Source of the DNA: TMP-24 sp046348855
GTDB taxonomy: Bacteria; Pseudomonadota; Alphaproteobacteria; Rhodobacterales; Rhodobacteraceae
DNA: 64,000 bases
Reading direction: 5' to 3'
NCBI GenBank assembly: GCA_046348855.1
Contig: JAXMDK010000004.1
Coordinates: 62,001 to 126,000, forward strand
The translations under genes were made by a program, and so were the position numbers. Positions 8,901-17,176 of the stretch are shown here, one piece after another; position 1 is the first letter of the stretch, and every line of letters starts with the position of its first letter. The notes beneath the pieces were generated by a model. It made no database searches and was not told where the DNA came from. It saw only the letters and a program-made list of their open reading frames with translations.

Positions 8901-8961
8901 GATTTTTCCTTGTTGAAATACTTCGGGGGACGCCCCGTCAGGGGCGGGGGGCAGAGCCCCC
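8901..8961 (-). repeat. Dispersed intergenic repeat, copy 2 (long form with GC hairpins)
   Basis: It lies between ruvA and ruvB. On the minus strand it reads as GC-rich inverted repeats (GGGGGCTCTGCCCCCC and GCCCC-TGAC-GGGGC) followed by the core GTATTTCAACAAGGAAAAA. The same core follows other genes in the window. It could attenuate transcription within the ruv operon. Confidence 0.6.
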
Positions 8962-8983
8962 ATCCTGATCGGGGGACCGACCG

Positions 8984-10012
8984 ATGCTGACCCCCGACCC
9001 GACCCTTCGCGCCGCCCCGCAGCCCGAGGATGCCGACCGCGCGCTTCGCCCGCAGGCGCTCGACGATTTCGTCGGCCAGCAGGAGGCGCGGGCCAACCTC
9101 AAGGTCTTCATCGAAAGCGCCCGGCGGCGCGGCGAGGCGATGGACCATACGCTGTTCCACGGGCCTCCCGGCCTCGGCAAGACCACGCTGGCGCAGATCA
9201 TGGCGCGCGAACTGGGCGTCAACTTCCGCATGACCTCGGGGCCGGTGCTGGCGCGGGCAGGCGACCTCGCCGCGATCCTGACCAACCTCGAGGCCCGCGA
9301 CGTCCTTTTCATCGACGAGATCCACCGGCTCAATCCGGTGGTCGAGGAGGTGCTGTATCCGGCGATGGAGGATTTCGAGTTGGATCTTGTCATCGGCGAG
9401 GGGCCGGCGGCGCGCACCGTCAGGATCGAGCTTCAGCCCTTCACCCTGGTCGGCGCCACCACCCGGCTCGGGCTTCTGACCACGCCCCTGCGCGACCGCT
9501 TCGGCATCCCGACGCGGCTCCAGTTCTATACCGAGGCCGAACTTGACCTGATCGTGGCGCGGGGGGCGCGGCTGATGGGCATTCCTGCCGATCCCGAAGG
9601 CACGCGCGAGATCGCGCGGCGGGCGCGCGGCACCCCGCGCATCGCTGGCCGGCTTCTGCGCCGGGTCGCCGATTTCGCCTTGGTCGAGGGTGACGGCCGG
9701 CTCGACCGGGCGATCGCCGACCGGGCGCTGACCCGGCTCGGCGTCGATCAGCTGGGTCTCGACGGGGCCGACCGCCGTTATCTGGGGCTGATGGCCGAGA
9801 ATTACGCCGGCGGGCCGGTGGGCGTCGAAACCCTGTCGGCGGCGCTGTCGGAAAGCCGCGACGCCATCGAGGAAGTGATCGAACCTTTCCTGCTGCAGCA
9901 GGGCCTGATCCAGCGCACCCCACGCGGCCGGATGCTGGGCGCCAAGGCCTGGGCGCATCTGGGGCTGGCGCCGCCCAAGGCGCCGGGACAGGCCGACCTG
10001 TTCGGCAAGTGA
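8984..10012 (+). CDS. ruvB: Holliday junction branch migration DNA helicase RuvB
   Basis: A 342-residue AAA+ ATPase that drives branch migration with RuvA. Motifs seen are the LRPQALDDFVGQQEA start of the AAA+ domain, Walker A GPPGLGKTTLAQ, Walker B/DExH FIDEIHRL, sensor 1 VGATTRLGLLT, the arginine-finger region PLRDRFG, and the winged-helix C-terminal domain ending LGLAPPKAPGQADLF. It starts at ATG 8984 behind GGGGGACCGACCG, 87 bases after ruvA, with an intergenic repeat in between. Length and motifs are complete. Confidence 0.96.
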   Translation: MLTPDPTLRAAPQPEDADRALRPQALDDFVGQQEARANLKVFIESARRRGEAMDHTLFHGPPGLGKTTLAQIMARELGVNFRMTSGPVLARAGDLAAILTNLEARDVLFIDEIHRLNPVVEEVLYPAMEDFELDLVIGEGPAARTVRIELQPFTLVGATTRLGLLTTPLRDRFGIPTRLQFYTEAELDLIVARGARLMGIPADPEGTREIARRARGTPRIAGRLLRRVADFALVEGDGRLDRAIADRALTRLGVDQLGLDGADRRYLGLMAENYAGGPVGVETLSAALSESRDAIEEVIEPFLLQQGLIQRTPRGRMLGAKAWAHLGLAPPKAPGQADLFGK

Positions 10013-10096
10013 GCGGTTGCGGGACGGGCCGGCGGCGGTCATGGACGCCGGGGCGCAGGCGCGATATGGCGGGCCGCGCAGGTAGCGGGGAAGGCA

Positions 10097-10729
10097 ATGA
10101 CGGCGGACGAGATCGAGGCGCTTTTTGCCCGCGCCGACGGGTGCTACGGTTTTGCGCGCTGGCGCCGGCCGCTGGCGCCGGTGGTTTTCGGCGTCGACGA
10201 TGCGACGCTGGCCACCGTGAAGGGCGCCATCGCGGCGGTCGCGGCGGCGGCGCGCCATCCGGTCGTCGAGACCGATCCCGAGATGGGCGCCAACCTGATG
10301 GTCTTCTTCTGCCGCGACTGGGCGGAACTGGCCGGGGTGCCGGACCTTGACCGGCTGGTGCCGGGCCTTGCGGCGACCGGCCAGCGGCTGGAGCGCGAGG
10401 GTGCGGACCAATACTGGCACTACCGGTTCGAGGCCGATGGCGCGATCCGGGCCTGTTTCGCTTTTTTCAGGATGAAGGGCAGGGCGGCCGACCGCGCGGC
10501 GGGCGAGCTGGCGCTGGAACTGGCGGCGCGGGCAAGTCTTCTGTGGGCCGACGGCGCGCTCGGCCGGTTGCGCGCCTGGCAGGCCACGCCCGAAGGGCCG
10601 GTCCTTTCCCCCGATGTCGCGGCGCTGATCCGGGCGGCCTACGACCCGGTCCTGCCGGATGCGGCGAACGACGCGAGCCACGCCTTGCGGCTGGCGGCGC
10701 GGTTGGCCGGCGGTTGGCGGGAACGCTAG
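10097..10729 (+). CDS. Conserved hypothetical protein (210 aa)
   Basis: A soluble 210-residue protein without signal peptide or membrane segment. It starts at ATG 10097 behind GGGGAAGG and follows ruvB by 84 bases on the same strand. It contains no motif I can assign to a catalytic family; the conserved-looking parts are the N-terminal CYGFARWRRPLAPVVFGV and the central DQYWHYRFEADGAIRACFAFFR. Base composition matches the neighbours, so it looks like an old resident gene. From memory, similar genes accompany ruvB and the tol cluster in Rhodobacteraceae, but the function is unknown. Confidence 0.7.
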   Translation: MTADEIEALFARADGCYGFARWRRPLAPVVFGVDDATLATVKGAIAAVAAAARHPVVETDPEMGANLMVFFCRDWAELAGVPDLDRLVPGLAATGQRLEREGADQYWHYRFEADGAIRACFAFFRMKGRAADRAAGELALELAARASLLWADGALGRLRAWQATPEGPVLSPDVAALIRAAYDPVLPDAANDASHALRLAARLAGGWRER

Positions 10730-10895
10730 CCTATCGGGGGTATGAAAAGGCCCGCCGCCCCCGGCCAAAGTCAGCCGACATGTGGCCACCGCCGTCGCGC
10801 GCCGGTTCAGGGAATCGGGCGTTTCTGCTAGTCTTCGACCGCTGCCGGGGCGGGGGTCCGCCGACAGCTTTTCACCACAATCGGGGGGACATGCC

Positions 10896-11204
10896 ATGCA
10901 TGCCATGACGCGCAGGTTTGCCGGCAAGGGCGCCAAGGATCTTGCCAGATTGCTGGAGCAGAAACAGGCCGAAGTGCAGAAGCTGATGAAGGAAGTGCCA
11001 GGCCTTCTCAGCTACAACCTGATCGAGACGGCCGACGGCTGCATCTCGTTCACGCTCTGCAAGGACAAGGCCGGCACCGACCGCAGCCTCACCGCCGCGA
11101 AGGACTGGCTGAAGGCCAACGCCGGGAACCTGGGGCTCGAGCCGCCGACCGTCTGGGACGGCAAGGTGCTGGTCCATGTCGGCGCGGATGTCGCAGCCCA
11201 CTGA
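10896..11204 (+). CDS. Small ABM-like (ferredoxin-fold) hypothetical protein
   Basis: A 102-residue protein with the pattern of an antibiotic-biosynthesis-monooxygenase-like dimeric alpha/beta barrel: a helix (DLARLLEQKQAEVQKLMKE), strands (GLLSYNLIETADGCISFTLC), a second helix (SLTAAKDWLKANA) and a final strand (GKVLVHVGADV). The start is ambiguous between ATG 10896 (MHAMTRR) and ATG 10905; GGGGGGAC favours the first. No catalytic residues can be assigned. It is transcribed in the same direction as the tol genes but is separated from ybgC by a terminator-like hairpin. Confidence 0.65.
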   Translation: MHAMTRRFAGKGAKDLARLLEQKQAEVQKLMKEVPGLLSYNLIETADGCISFTLCKDKAGTDRSLTAAKDWLKANAGNLGLEPPTVWDGKVLVHVGADVAAH

Positions 11205-11250
11205 GGCGCACTGGGGCGCGCGGGAAGCGGGCCGGCTTGTGAAGGACGCG

Positions 11251-11281
11251 AAGGGCGGCTAGGCCTTGGCCAGCCGCCCTT
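11251..11281 (+). terminator. Hairpin terminator-like element before ybgC
   Basis: A perfect 10-bp inverted repeat, AAGGGCGGCT / AGCCGCCCTT, with a loop (AGGCCTTGGCC) that can itself pair. It lies between the ABM-like gene and ybgC. No T-run follows, so it may work Rho-assisted or only as an mRNA 3' end stabiliser. Confidence 0.5.
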
Positions 11282-11296
11282 GCCGGAAGCCCGCCG

Positions 11297-11698
11297 ATGA
11301 CCCACGAGTTTGCCCTGCGCGTCTACTACGAAGACACCGATCTTGCCGGGATCGTCTATTATGCCAACTACCTGAAGTTCATCGAACGGGCGCGCAGTGA
11401 ATGGGTGCGGTCGCTGGGGATCGACCAGGTGCGGCTGAGGCGCGATCACGGGATCGTCTTCGCCGTGCGCCGGCTGGAAGCCGACTATCTGCGGCCGGCG
11501 CGGTTCGACGACGACCTGACCGTCCTGACGCGCCCAGCCGGAGCGACGGGGGCACGCATCCAGCTGGAGCAGGAGGTGCTGCGCGCCGGCGAACGGCTGT
11601 TTGCGGCGCAGGTGACGCTGGTGTGCCTGACCGACGGCGGCCAGCCGGCCCGGGTTCCGGCGGATATTCGCCAGCGGCTGGTTCCCGCCCTGCACTGA
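11297..11698 (+). CDS. ybgC: Tol-Pal system-associated acyl-CoA thioesterase YbgC
   Basis: A 133-residue hotdog-fold thioesterase that is the usual first gene of tol-pal operons. The active-site region YYEDTDLAGIVYYANY carries the catalytic aspartate of the YbgC/FadM family, followed by the conserved FIERARSEW helix. It hydrolyses acyl-CoA or acyl-ACP thioesters near the inner membrane; in E. coli it interacts with ACP and phospholipid-synthesis enzymes. It lies 138 bases before tolQ. The length is normal. Confidence 0.93.
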   Translation: MTHEFALRVYYEDTDLAGIVYYANYLKFIERARSEWVRSLGIDQVRLRRDHGIVFAVRRLEADYLRPARFDDDLTVLTRPAGATGARIQLEQEVLRAGERLFAAQVTLVCLTDGGQPARVPADIRQRLVPALH

Positions 11699-11836
11699 AT
11701 TGCGTCATTTGACGTCGTATTTCGATTCTGTTGCAGGAAAGTGAGCGGCGGGCGGTTTTCTTCGCCAAGAAACCACGATAGAATCACGTCCAATCAGAGC
11801 CGCAGGATATGCGGCCCAACCGGCGAGCAGAGTTCT

Positions 11837-12541
11837 ATGGACACCACGACCCTGGCTGCCGCGCATGCGGCACAACAGATCGACTTTTCCTTGCTTGCGC
11901 TGTTCTGGCGCGCCTCGTTCATCGTCAAGCTGGTGATGATCGGGCTGACCGTCGCCTCGGTCTGGTCCTGGGCGATCATCGTCCAGAAGTTCATTACCTA
12001 CCGCGCCGCGCGGCTGGAGGCGTCGATCTTCGACCGGGCCTTCTGGTCGGGCGAGCCGCTCGACGAGCTTTTCGAGAAGATCGGCGCGCAGCCCGGCGGC
12101 GCCAGCGAAAAAATCTTCGCCAGCGGCATGACCGAATGGCGGCGCAGCCACCGGCAGGACGGCGGGCTGATCGCCGGGGCGCAGGCGCGCATCGACCGTT
12201 CGATGGACGTGGCGATCCAGAAGGAAACCGAGGATCTGACCCGCGGGCTGCCGTTCCTGGCGACGGTGGGTTCGACCGCGCCCTTCATCGGCCTCTTCGG
12301 CACCGTCTGGGGGATCAAGGTCGCGTTCGAGCAGATCGCCATTTCGCAGAACACCTCGCTGGCCGTGGTTGCACCCGGCATCGCCGAGGCGCTGGTGGCG
12401 ACCGCGCTGGGGCTTCTGGCCGCGATCCCGGCGGTCATCTTCTACAACAAGCTTTCCACCGACAGCGACCGGATCATCGGCGGCTATGACGCCTTTGCCG
12501 ACGAATTCGCCACCATCCTGTCGCGCCAGCTGGACGCCTGA
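11837..12541 (+). CDS. tolQ: Tol-Pal system proton channel subunit TolQ
   Basis: A 234-residue inner-membrane MotA/TolQ/ExbB-family protein. Three membrane segments are visible: FIVKLVMIGLTVASVWSWAI near the N-terminus, and the pair around LPFLATVGSTAPFIGLFGTV and ALVATALGLLAAIPAVIF. The conserved GTVWGI and the proline in the third segment are present. With TolR it forms the proton-motive-force-driven motor that energises TolA and constricts the outer membrane at division. The ATG at 11837 was chosen by family length. tolR starts three bases after its stop. Confidence 0.95.
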   Translation: MDTTTLAAAHAAQQIDFSLLALFWRASFIVKLVMIGLTVASVWSWAIIVQKFITYRAARLEASIFDRAFWSGEPLDELFEKIGAQPGGASEKIFASGMTEWRRSHRQDGGLIAGAQARIDRSMDVAIQKETEDLTRGLPFLATVGSTAPFIGLFGTVWGIKVAFEQIAISQNTSLAVVAPGIAEALVATALGLLAAIPAVIFYNKLSTDSDRIIGGYDAFADEFATILSRQLDA

Positions 12542-12544
12542 GCG

Positions 12545-13045
12545 ATGGGCGCGGGGGTCATGAAGGGCGGCGGGGGCGGCAGGCGCCGCCGCGGCAGCCG
12601 CGGCAAGTCGGCGGTAATGGCGGAAATCAACGTCACGCCGATGGTCGACGTGATGCTGGTTCTGCTCATCATCTTCATGGTCGCGGCGCCCCTGCTGACG
12701 GTGGGCGTGCCGCTGGAACTGCCCAAGACGGCGGCCAAGGCCATCCCGACCGAACAGGAAACACCGCTGACAGTGTCCTTGCAGGCCGATGGCACGATCT
12801 CGATCCAGGAAACCACGGTCGCGCCCGAGGAACTGATCGGCAAGCTGACCGAGGTCGCCAAGCAGCGCCAGGACGACAAGATCTTCCTGCGCGCCGACGG
12901 GGCCATTCCCTATGAAAAGGTCGTGCAGGTGATGGGGGCGCTGAACAACGGCGGCTTTTCCAACATCACGCTGGTGACCGATGGCGGTGGCCCGTCGTTC
13001 GGGGCGGGCGGCGCGCCGGCCACCACGGACGGCAACGGCGGCTGA
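12545..13045 (+). CDS. tolR: Tol-Pal system protein TolR
   Basis: A 166-residue ExbD/TolR protein: a short basic Gly/Arg-rich cytoplasmic tail, one membrane segment (VDVMLVLLIIFMVAAPLL) with the proton-relaying aspartate in NVTPMVDVML, and a periplasmic domain. It partners TolQ in the proton channel. An internal ATG at 12560 has the better Shine-Dalgarno-like sequence (GCGGGGG), so the mature start may be five residues further in. tolA begins one base after the tolR stop codon, so the operon is tightly packed. Confidence 0.93.
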   Translation: MGAGVMKGGGGGRRRRGSRGKSAVMAEINVTPMVDVMLVLLIIFMVAAPLLTVGVPLELPKTAAKAIPTEQETPLTVSLQADGTISIQETTVAPEELIGKLTEVAKQRQDDKIFLRADGAIPYEKVVQVMGALNNGGFSNITLVTDGGGPSFGAGGAPATTDGNGG

Positions 13046-13046
13046 C

Positions 13047-14258
13047 ATGGGGCGGGGCTGGTTGCCGCAGGACCGGGCCGAGCGGATCGGCCTGATCGTT
13101 TCGGGGGTGGGGCACCTGGCCCTGATCCTCTGGGCGCTGCTGGGCGGCATCTTCTTTGCGCCGGACCCGACCCCGCCGGTGACGATGACCAACGTGTCGC
13201 TGATGTCGTCGGACCAGTTCGCCGCGCTTCAGGCCAAGGCCCCGACCGCGCCGAAGGAAAGCCCGGCCCAGCCCTCCGCCCCGAAGGCCAGCACCAAGCC
13301 GCCGGCCAAGCCGCAGAAGAAGCCCGAACCGAAGCCGCCAGAGCCGCCAGAGCCGCCCGCGCCCCAGCCCGAGCCGCAGCCCCAGCCCGACGCCGCCCCC
13401 GACGCGCCGGACCAGCCGCCGGTCGACGCCCAGGCGGCCGATACGCCGCCGACCCCGACCCCGGCGCCTTCGCCGGATCAACTGGTTCCGGTCGAGCCGA
13501 CCGACAATCCCCAGGCCAAGCCGAAATCCTCGACCAAGGTCGCGCCGACGCCGACCGAAACGCCTTCGCCCGACGCGCAGGTGGCCGACACCGTGACCCA
13601 GCAGACCACCGACCAGCCTTCGGACCAGAAGCCCAAGAACCAGCCCACCAAGGCGACCGCGCCGGCCGACGCCGGGCAGGTGCTGGAGACCGAGGCCAAC
13701 AAGGCCGACAAGACCATCGGCGGCGCGCCGCCCACCTCGGCCGTACCGAAGCCGCGCCCGAAGAAGGCGCTGGCTCCGGCGGTCGAACCCGCCCCGGCTG
13801 ACCAGACCCAGACCGCCAGCGCCGATACGGTCGACACGGCCACCGCCGATGCCGTCGACAGTGCCTTGGCCGACGCGCTGTCGGGTGCGGCCAGCGACAC
13901 GCCGTCGCCCGGCACCGGCACAGCGGCCAGCGGCCCGCCGCTGACCAGCGGCGAAAAGGATGCGATGATCGTCGCGGTCAAGGATTGCTGGAACGTCGGA
14001 TCGCTGTCGACCGACGCGCTGCACACCATCGTCACCATCGGCTTCAGCATGAGCCAGGACGGCAAGCCTGACGCGGGCTCGATCCACATGGTCGGCGCCG
14101 AGGGCGGCAGCGACGCCTCGGCCCAACAGGCGTTCGAGGCCGGCCGCCGTGCGATCCTGCGCTGCCAGCACGACGGCTATCCGCTGCCGGCCGACAAGTA
14201 TGACCGCTGGAAAGAGATCGAAATCCGCTTCGATCCTTCCAACATGGCGCTGCGCTGA
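13047..14258 (+). CDS. tolA: Cell envelope integrity protein TolA
   Basis: A 403-residue bridging protein with an N-terminal membrane anchor (LIVSGVGHLALILWALLGGIFF, about 15-36 in part). A very long Pro/Ala/Lys/Glu-rich periplasmic stretch follows (about 60-300). The C-terminal domain resembles TolA/TonB domain III (about 305-403; DCWNVGSLSTD, VTIGFSMSQDGKPDAGSI, AGRRAILRC). It links TolQR in the inner membrane to Pal and TolB. The central region is low-complexity with PPEPPEPPAP-type repeats rather than the Ala/Lys helix of E. coli. It starts at ATG 13047 directly after tolR. Confidence 0.92.
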   Translation: MGRGWLPQDRAERIGLIVSGVGHLALILWALLGGIFFAPDPTPPVTMTNVSLMSSDQFAALQAKAPTAPKESPAQPSAPKASTKPPAKPQKKPEPKPPEPPEPPAPQPEPQPQPDAAPDAPDQPPVDAQAADTPPTPTPAPSPDQLVPVEPTDNPQAKPKSSTKVAPTPTETPSPDAQVADTVTQQTTDQPSDQKPKNQPTKATAPADAGQVLETEANKADKTIGGAPPTSAVPKPRPKKALAPAVEPAPADQTQTASADTVDTATADAVDSALADALSGAASDTPSPGTGTAASGPPLTSGEKDAMIVAVKDCWNVGSLSTDALHTIVTIGFSMSQDGKPDAGSIHMVGAEGGSDASAQQAFEAGRRAILRCQHDGYPLPADKYDRWKEIEIRFDPSNMALR

Positions 14259-14353
14259 TGGGCGTGGACGGAATTTTCCCCTGTTGCCGCGCGGGCATTC
14301 GTGGCAGGGGGCAGGCAACGGCCGGGGGCCGACGGGATGAGGGGCGAAAGCAG

Positions 14354-15685
14354 ATGAAAGACAAGTTGGGCGGTCCGGTTTTCGCGCTGATGCTGGCCGG
14401 GCTGGCGGCGATGACGGGGGGCGCGGCGCGGGCCGACGTCCTGCACCTGGACATCACCCAGGGCGTGATCGAACCGATGCCCTTCGCCGCGCCGACCTTC
14501 CTGGCCGAAAGCGGCAATGCCGGCGAGATTGCCCAGGCGATCACCCAGGTGGTGGTGTCGGACCTGCAGGGCACCGGGCTTTTCGCGCAGATCCCGTCCT
14601 CGGCCTATATCAGCCAGGTGTCGAGCTTCGACGCGCCGGTGGCCTTCGCCGACTGGAAGGCGATCAACGCCCAGGCGCTGATCACCGGCGCGGTCAGCGA
14701 CCAGGGCGGGCGGATCAACGTCAAGTTCCGCCTCTATGACGTGTTTTCCGATGCGCCCTTGGGCGACGGCCTGCAGTTCGCCGGCGGCGAGGGCGACTGG
14801 CGGCGGATCGCCCACAAGGTCGCCGACCAGATCTATAGCCGGATCACCGGCGAAGGCCCCTATTTCGACAGCCGCGTGGTGTTCGTTTCGGAAAGCGGGC
14901 CGAAGAACGCCCGCCTGAAGCAACTGGCGATCATGGACTATGACGGGGCGAACGTCGGCGTCCTGACCGACGCCTCGACCATCGTGCTCGCGCCGCGGTT
15001 TTCGCAGCAGGGCGACAAGATCCTTTTTACCTCGTTCGAGACGGGGTTCCCCCGGATCAAGGAAATGGACCTGCGCAGCGGCGCGTCGAAGGCGCTGGCC
15101 GACCTGCAGGGTAACATGACCTTCGCCCCCCGCTTTTCGCCCGACGGCGACACGGTGGCCTTTTCGCTGGAACAGAACGGCAATACCGACCTCTATTCGA
15201 TGAGCCTGTCGTCCGGGCAGGTGCGCCAGCTGACCGACGCGCCCTCGATCGAGACCGCGCCCAGCTTTTCGCCGGACGGCAGCCAGATCGCCTTTGAAAG
15301 CGACCGCTCGGGCACCCAGCAGATCTATGTGATGCCGGCCAGCGGCGGCGAGGGGACGCGGATTTCGTCGGGCGACGGGCGCTATTCCACCCCGGTCTGG
15401 TCGCCGCGCGGCGATCTGGTGGCCTTCACCAAGCAGAACGGCGGGCGGTTCTATATCGGCGTGATGCGCATTGACGGCAGCGAGGAGCGGCTTCTGACCA
15501 GTTCCTACCTGGACGAAGGCCCGACATGGTCGCCGAACGGCCGCGTCATCATGTTCACCCGCGAAAGCCCCGGCGCGGCGGGGACGGCGCAGCTGTTTTC
15601 CGTCGACATCTCTGGTCGGGCGCTGCATGCGGTGCCCACCAAGGGCGCGGCCTCGGACCCGGCCTGGTCGCCGCTTCTGCGCTGA
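14354..15685 (+). CDS. tolB: Tol-Pal system protein TolB
   Basis: A 443-residue periplasmic protein: signal peptide (cleavage likely after GGAARA), an N-terminal alpha/beta domain (about 28-160) and a six-bladed beta-propeller. The propeller shows the repeated F(S)PDG motifs: RFSPDGDTVAFS, SFSPDGSQIAFES, WSPRGDLVAFT, WSPNGRVIMFT. It binds Pal and releases it from peptidoglycan when pulled by TolA. The ATG at 14354 follows GGGGCGAAAGCAG. It lies 95 bases behind tolA. Confidence 0.95.
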   Translation: MKDKLGGPVFALMLAGLAAMTGGAARADVLHLDITQGVIEPMPFAAPTFLAESGNAGEIAQAITQVVVSDLQGTGLFAQIPSSAYISQVSSFDAPVAFADWKAINAQALITGAVSDQGGRINVKFRLYDVFSDAPLGDGLQFAGGEGDWRRIAHKVADQIYSRITGEGPYFDSRVVFVSESGPKNARLKQLAIMDYDGANVGVLTDASTIVLAPRFSQQGDKILFTSFETGFPRIKEMDLRSGASKALADLQGNMTFAPRFSPDGDTVAFSLEQNGNTDLYSMSLSSGQVRQLTDAPSIETAPSFSPDGSQIAFESDRSGTQQIYVMPASGGEGTRISSGDGRYSTPVWSPRGDLVAFTKQNGGRFYIGVMRIDGSEERLLTSSYLDEGPTWSPNGRVIMFTRESPGAAGTAQLFSVDISGRALHAVPTKGAASDPAWSPLLR

Positions 15686-15694
15686 GCGGGCGGT

Positions 15695-15722
15695 TTGCAA
15701 GGGCGGGCAGGAATGCTATGCT
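15695..15722 (+). promoter_or_regulatory. Candidate internal promoter for pal
   Basis: TTGCAA (15695-15700), 16 bases, then TATGCT (15717-15722) preceded by TGC, which resembles an extended -10. It lies in the tolB-pal gap, 40 bases before the pal ATG. A separate promoter would let Pal be made in excess of TolQRAB. It is pattern-based only. Confidence 0.4.
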
Positions 15723-15762
15723 GACAACAATATCGAGCCAAAAACGAAAAGGCGGTCACAAG

Positions 15763-16287
15763 ATGCAGAAGATTTCGACGATTTTCCTGTTGGTCGGCGC
15801 GCTGGCGCTGGCGGCCTGTAACAATCCCAACCGCTATGGCAACGGCGCCGGCGGGGCGGGTGGCGCCGGCGGCGCGGGCGGTATCGGCGCAGGCGCGCTG
15901 GGCGATCCGTCAAACCCCAACAGCCCGGCCTATTTCGCCCAGACCATCGGCGACACGGTGCATTTCGTCGTCGACCAGTCGACGCTGACGCCCGAGGCGC
16001 AGGCGACGCTGACCCAGCAGGCGACCTGGCTGAACCAGCATCCGACCTATACCGCCATCGTCGAAGGTCATGCCGACGAACAGGGCACCCGCGAATACAA
16101 CCTTGCCCTCGGCGCGCGCCGCGCGAGTTCCGTCCAGCAGTTCCTGGTCGCGCAGGGCGTATCGGCGGCGCGGCTCAAGACCGTGTCCTACGGCAAGGAA
16201 CGGCCGATCGCGCTCTGCTCCGAGGAAAGCTGCTTTGCCCAGAACCGCCGGGCGGTGACGGTGCTGTCGGCCGGCGCCGGTTCGTAA
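15763..16287 (+). CDS. pal: Peptidoglycan-associated lipoprotein Pal
   Basis: A 174-residue outer-membrane lipoprotein. The signal peptide ends in the lipobox LAAC (lipidated C19). A Gly/Ala-rich linker follows (about 28-48), then an OmpA-like peptidoglycan-binding domain (about 65-174). In that domain FVVDQSTLTPEAQATL, IVEGHADEQGTREYN and LGARRASSVQQFL contain the diaminopimelate-binding Asp and Arg. It anchors the outer membrane to peptidoglycan as the endpoint of the Tol machine. It starts at ATG 15763 with a candidate promoter of its own upstream. Confidence 0.96.
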   Translation: MQKISTIFLLVGALALAACNNPNRYGNGAGGAGGAGGAGGIGAGALGDPSNPNSPAYFAQTIGDTVHFVVDQSTLTPEAQATLTQQATWLNQHPTYTAIVEGHADEQGTREYNLALGARRASSVQQFLVAQGVSAARLKTVSYGKERPIALCSEESCFAQNRRAVTVLSAGAGS

Positions 16288-16300
16288 GGCGGGGAACGCG

Positions 16301-17176
16301 ATGATCCGGTCTTTCGCAAGGGTCCTGGCACTGGCGGCGGCGCTGTCCGCCGCCGGCGTCGCCTGGGGCGCCGACAAGACGCAGACCCTGGCCGACATCC
16401 GCAAGGAGGTCGACCAGCTGGCGGCCCAGCTTCAGTCGCTGAAGTCGGAACTGGTGTCGGGCGGCGCGCAGGCCATGCAGGCGGCGGGCGGGACCTCGGC
16501 GCTGGACCGGATGAACGCGATGGAGGCGGAGCTTGCCCGCCTGACATCGGATACCGAAAAGCTGCAGATCCGCGTCGAAAAGGTGGTCGCGGACGGGACG
16601 AACCGGGTCGGCGACCTGGAATTCCGCCTGTGCGAACTGGAAAAGGGCTGCGATACGTCGAAACTGCCGGACACGCCGACGCTGGGCGGCGGGGCGGGCG
16701 GAGCCGCTGCGGCCGCTACCGGAACCGCGACGGCCGGCACTTCGGCCTCGGGTGGCACGGCGACGGCGCCGGCGGCGCCCAAGGTCGAGCTGGCGATGAA
16801 CGAACAGTCGGATTTCGACCGGGCCAAGGCGCTGATGGACCAGGGCGATTTCGCCGGGGCGGCGACCCAGTTTGCCACCTTCGCGCAGAACTATCCCGGC
16901 GGGCCGCTGACCGGCGACGCGCAATTCTACCAGGGCGAAGCGCTGAGCAAGACCGGCGATACGGCGGGCGCGGCGCGGGCCTATCTGGGCGCCTTTTCCG
17001 GGGCGCCGCAGGGGCCGCGGGCGCCGACCGCGCTGTTGCGGCTCGGGGCGGCGCTGGGGCTTTTGGGCCAGACCCAGGACGCCTGCGTGACGCTGAACGA
17101 GGTGCCGTCGCGCTTTCCGCAGGCGCCCGAGGCGGCGGAAGCCAAGTCGACGATGCAGAAGCTCGGGTGCCAGTGA
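16301..17176 (+). CDS. cpoB: Tol-Pal system/cell division coordinator CpoB (YbgF)
   Basis: A 291-residue periplasmic protein with a signal peptide (cleavage near AGVAWGAD). An N-terminal coiled-coil trimerisation region follows (about 25-110; LADIRKEVDQLAAQLQSLKS and MEAELARLTSDTEKLQ). After a Gly/Ala/Thr linker come TPR repeats (about 165-291; DFDRAKALMDQGDFAGAATQ, LTGDAQFYQGEALSKTGD). CpoB coordinates peptidoglycan synthesis with outer-membrane constriction through TolA and PBP1B. It begins 13 bases after pal and overlaps tilS by four bases. Confidence 0.92.
   Translation: MIRSFARVLALAAALSAAGVAWGADKTQTLADIRKEVDQLAAQLQSLKSELVSGGAQAMQAAGGTSALDRMNAMEAELARLTSDTEKLQIRVEKVVADGTNRVGDLEFRLCELEKGCDTSKLPDTPTLGGGAGGAAAAATGTATAGTSASGGTATAPAAPKVELAMNEQSDFDRAKALMDQGDFAGAATQFATFAQNYPGGPLTGDAQFYQGEALSKTGDTAGAARAYLGAFSGAPQGPRAPTALLRLGAALGLLGQTQDACVTLNEVPSRFPQAPEAAEAKSTMQKLGCQ

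Noticed and set aside
7865..10936. Open frame of about 1000 codons on the minus strand over ruvA, ruvB and the next gene
   Set aside because: It runs opposite three well-supported genes and shows the composition of a shadow frame.
13400..13900. Repeat expansion or misassembly in tolA
   Set aside because: The Pro/Ala-rich section varies in sequence and codon use and fits the normal TolA linker; the frame is intact to a proper C-terminal domain.
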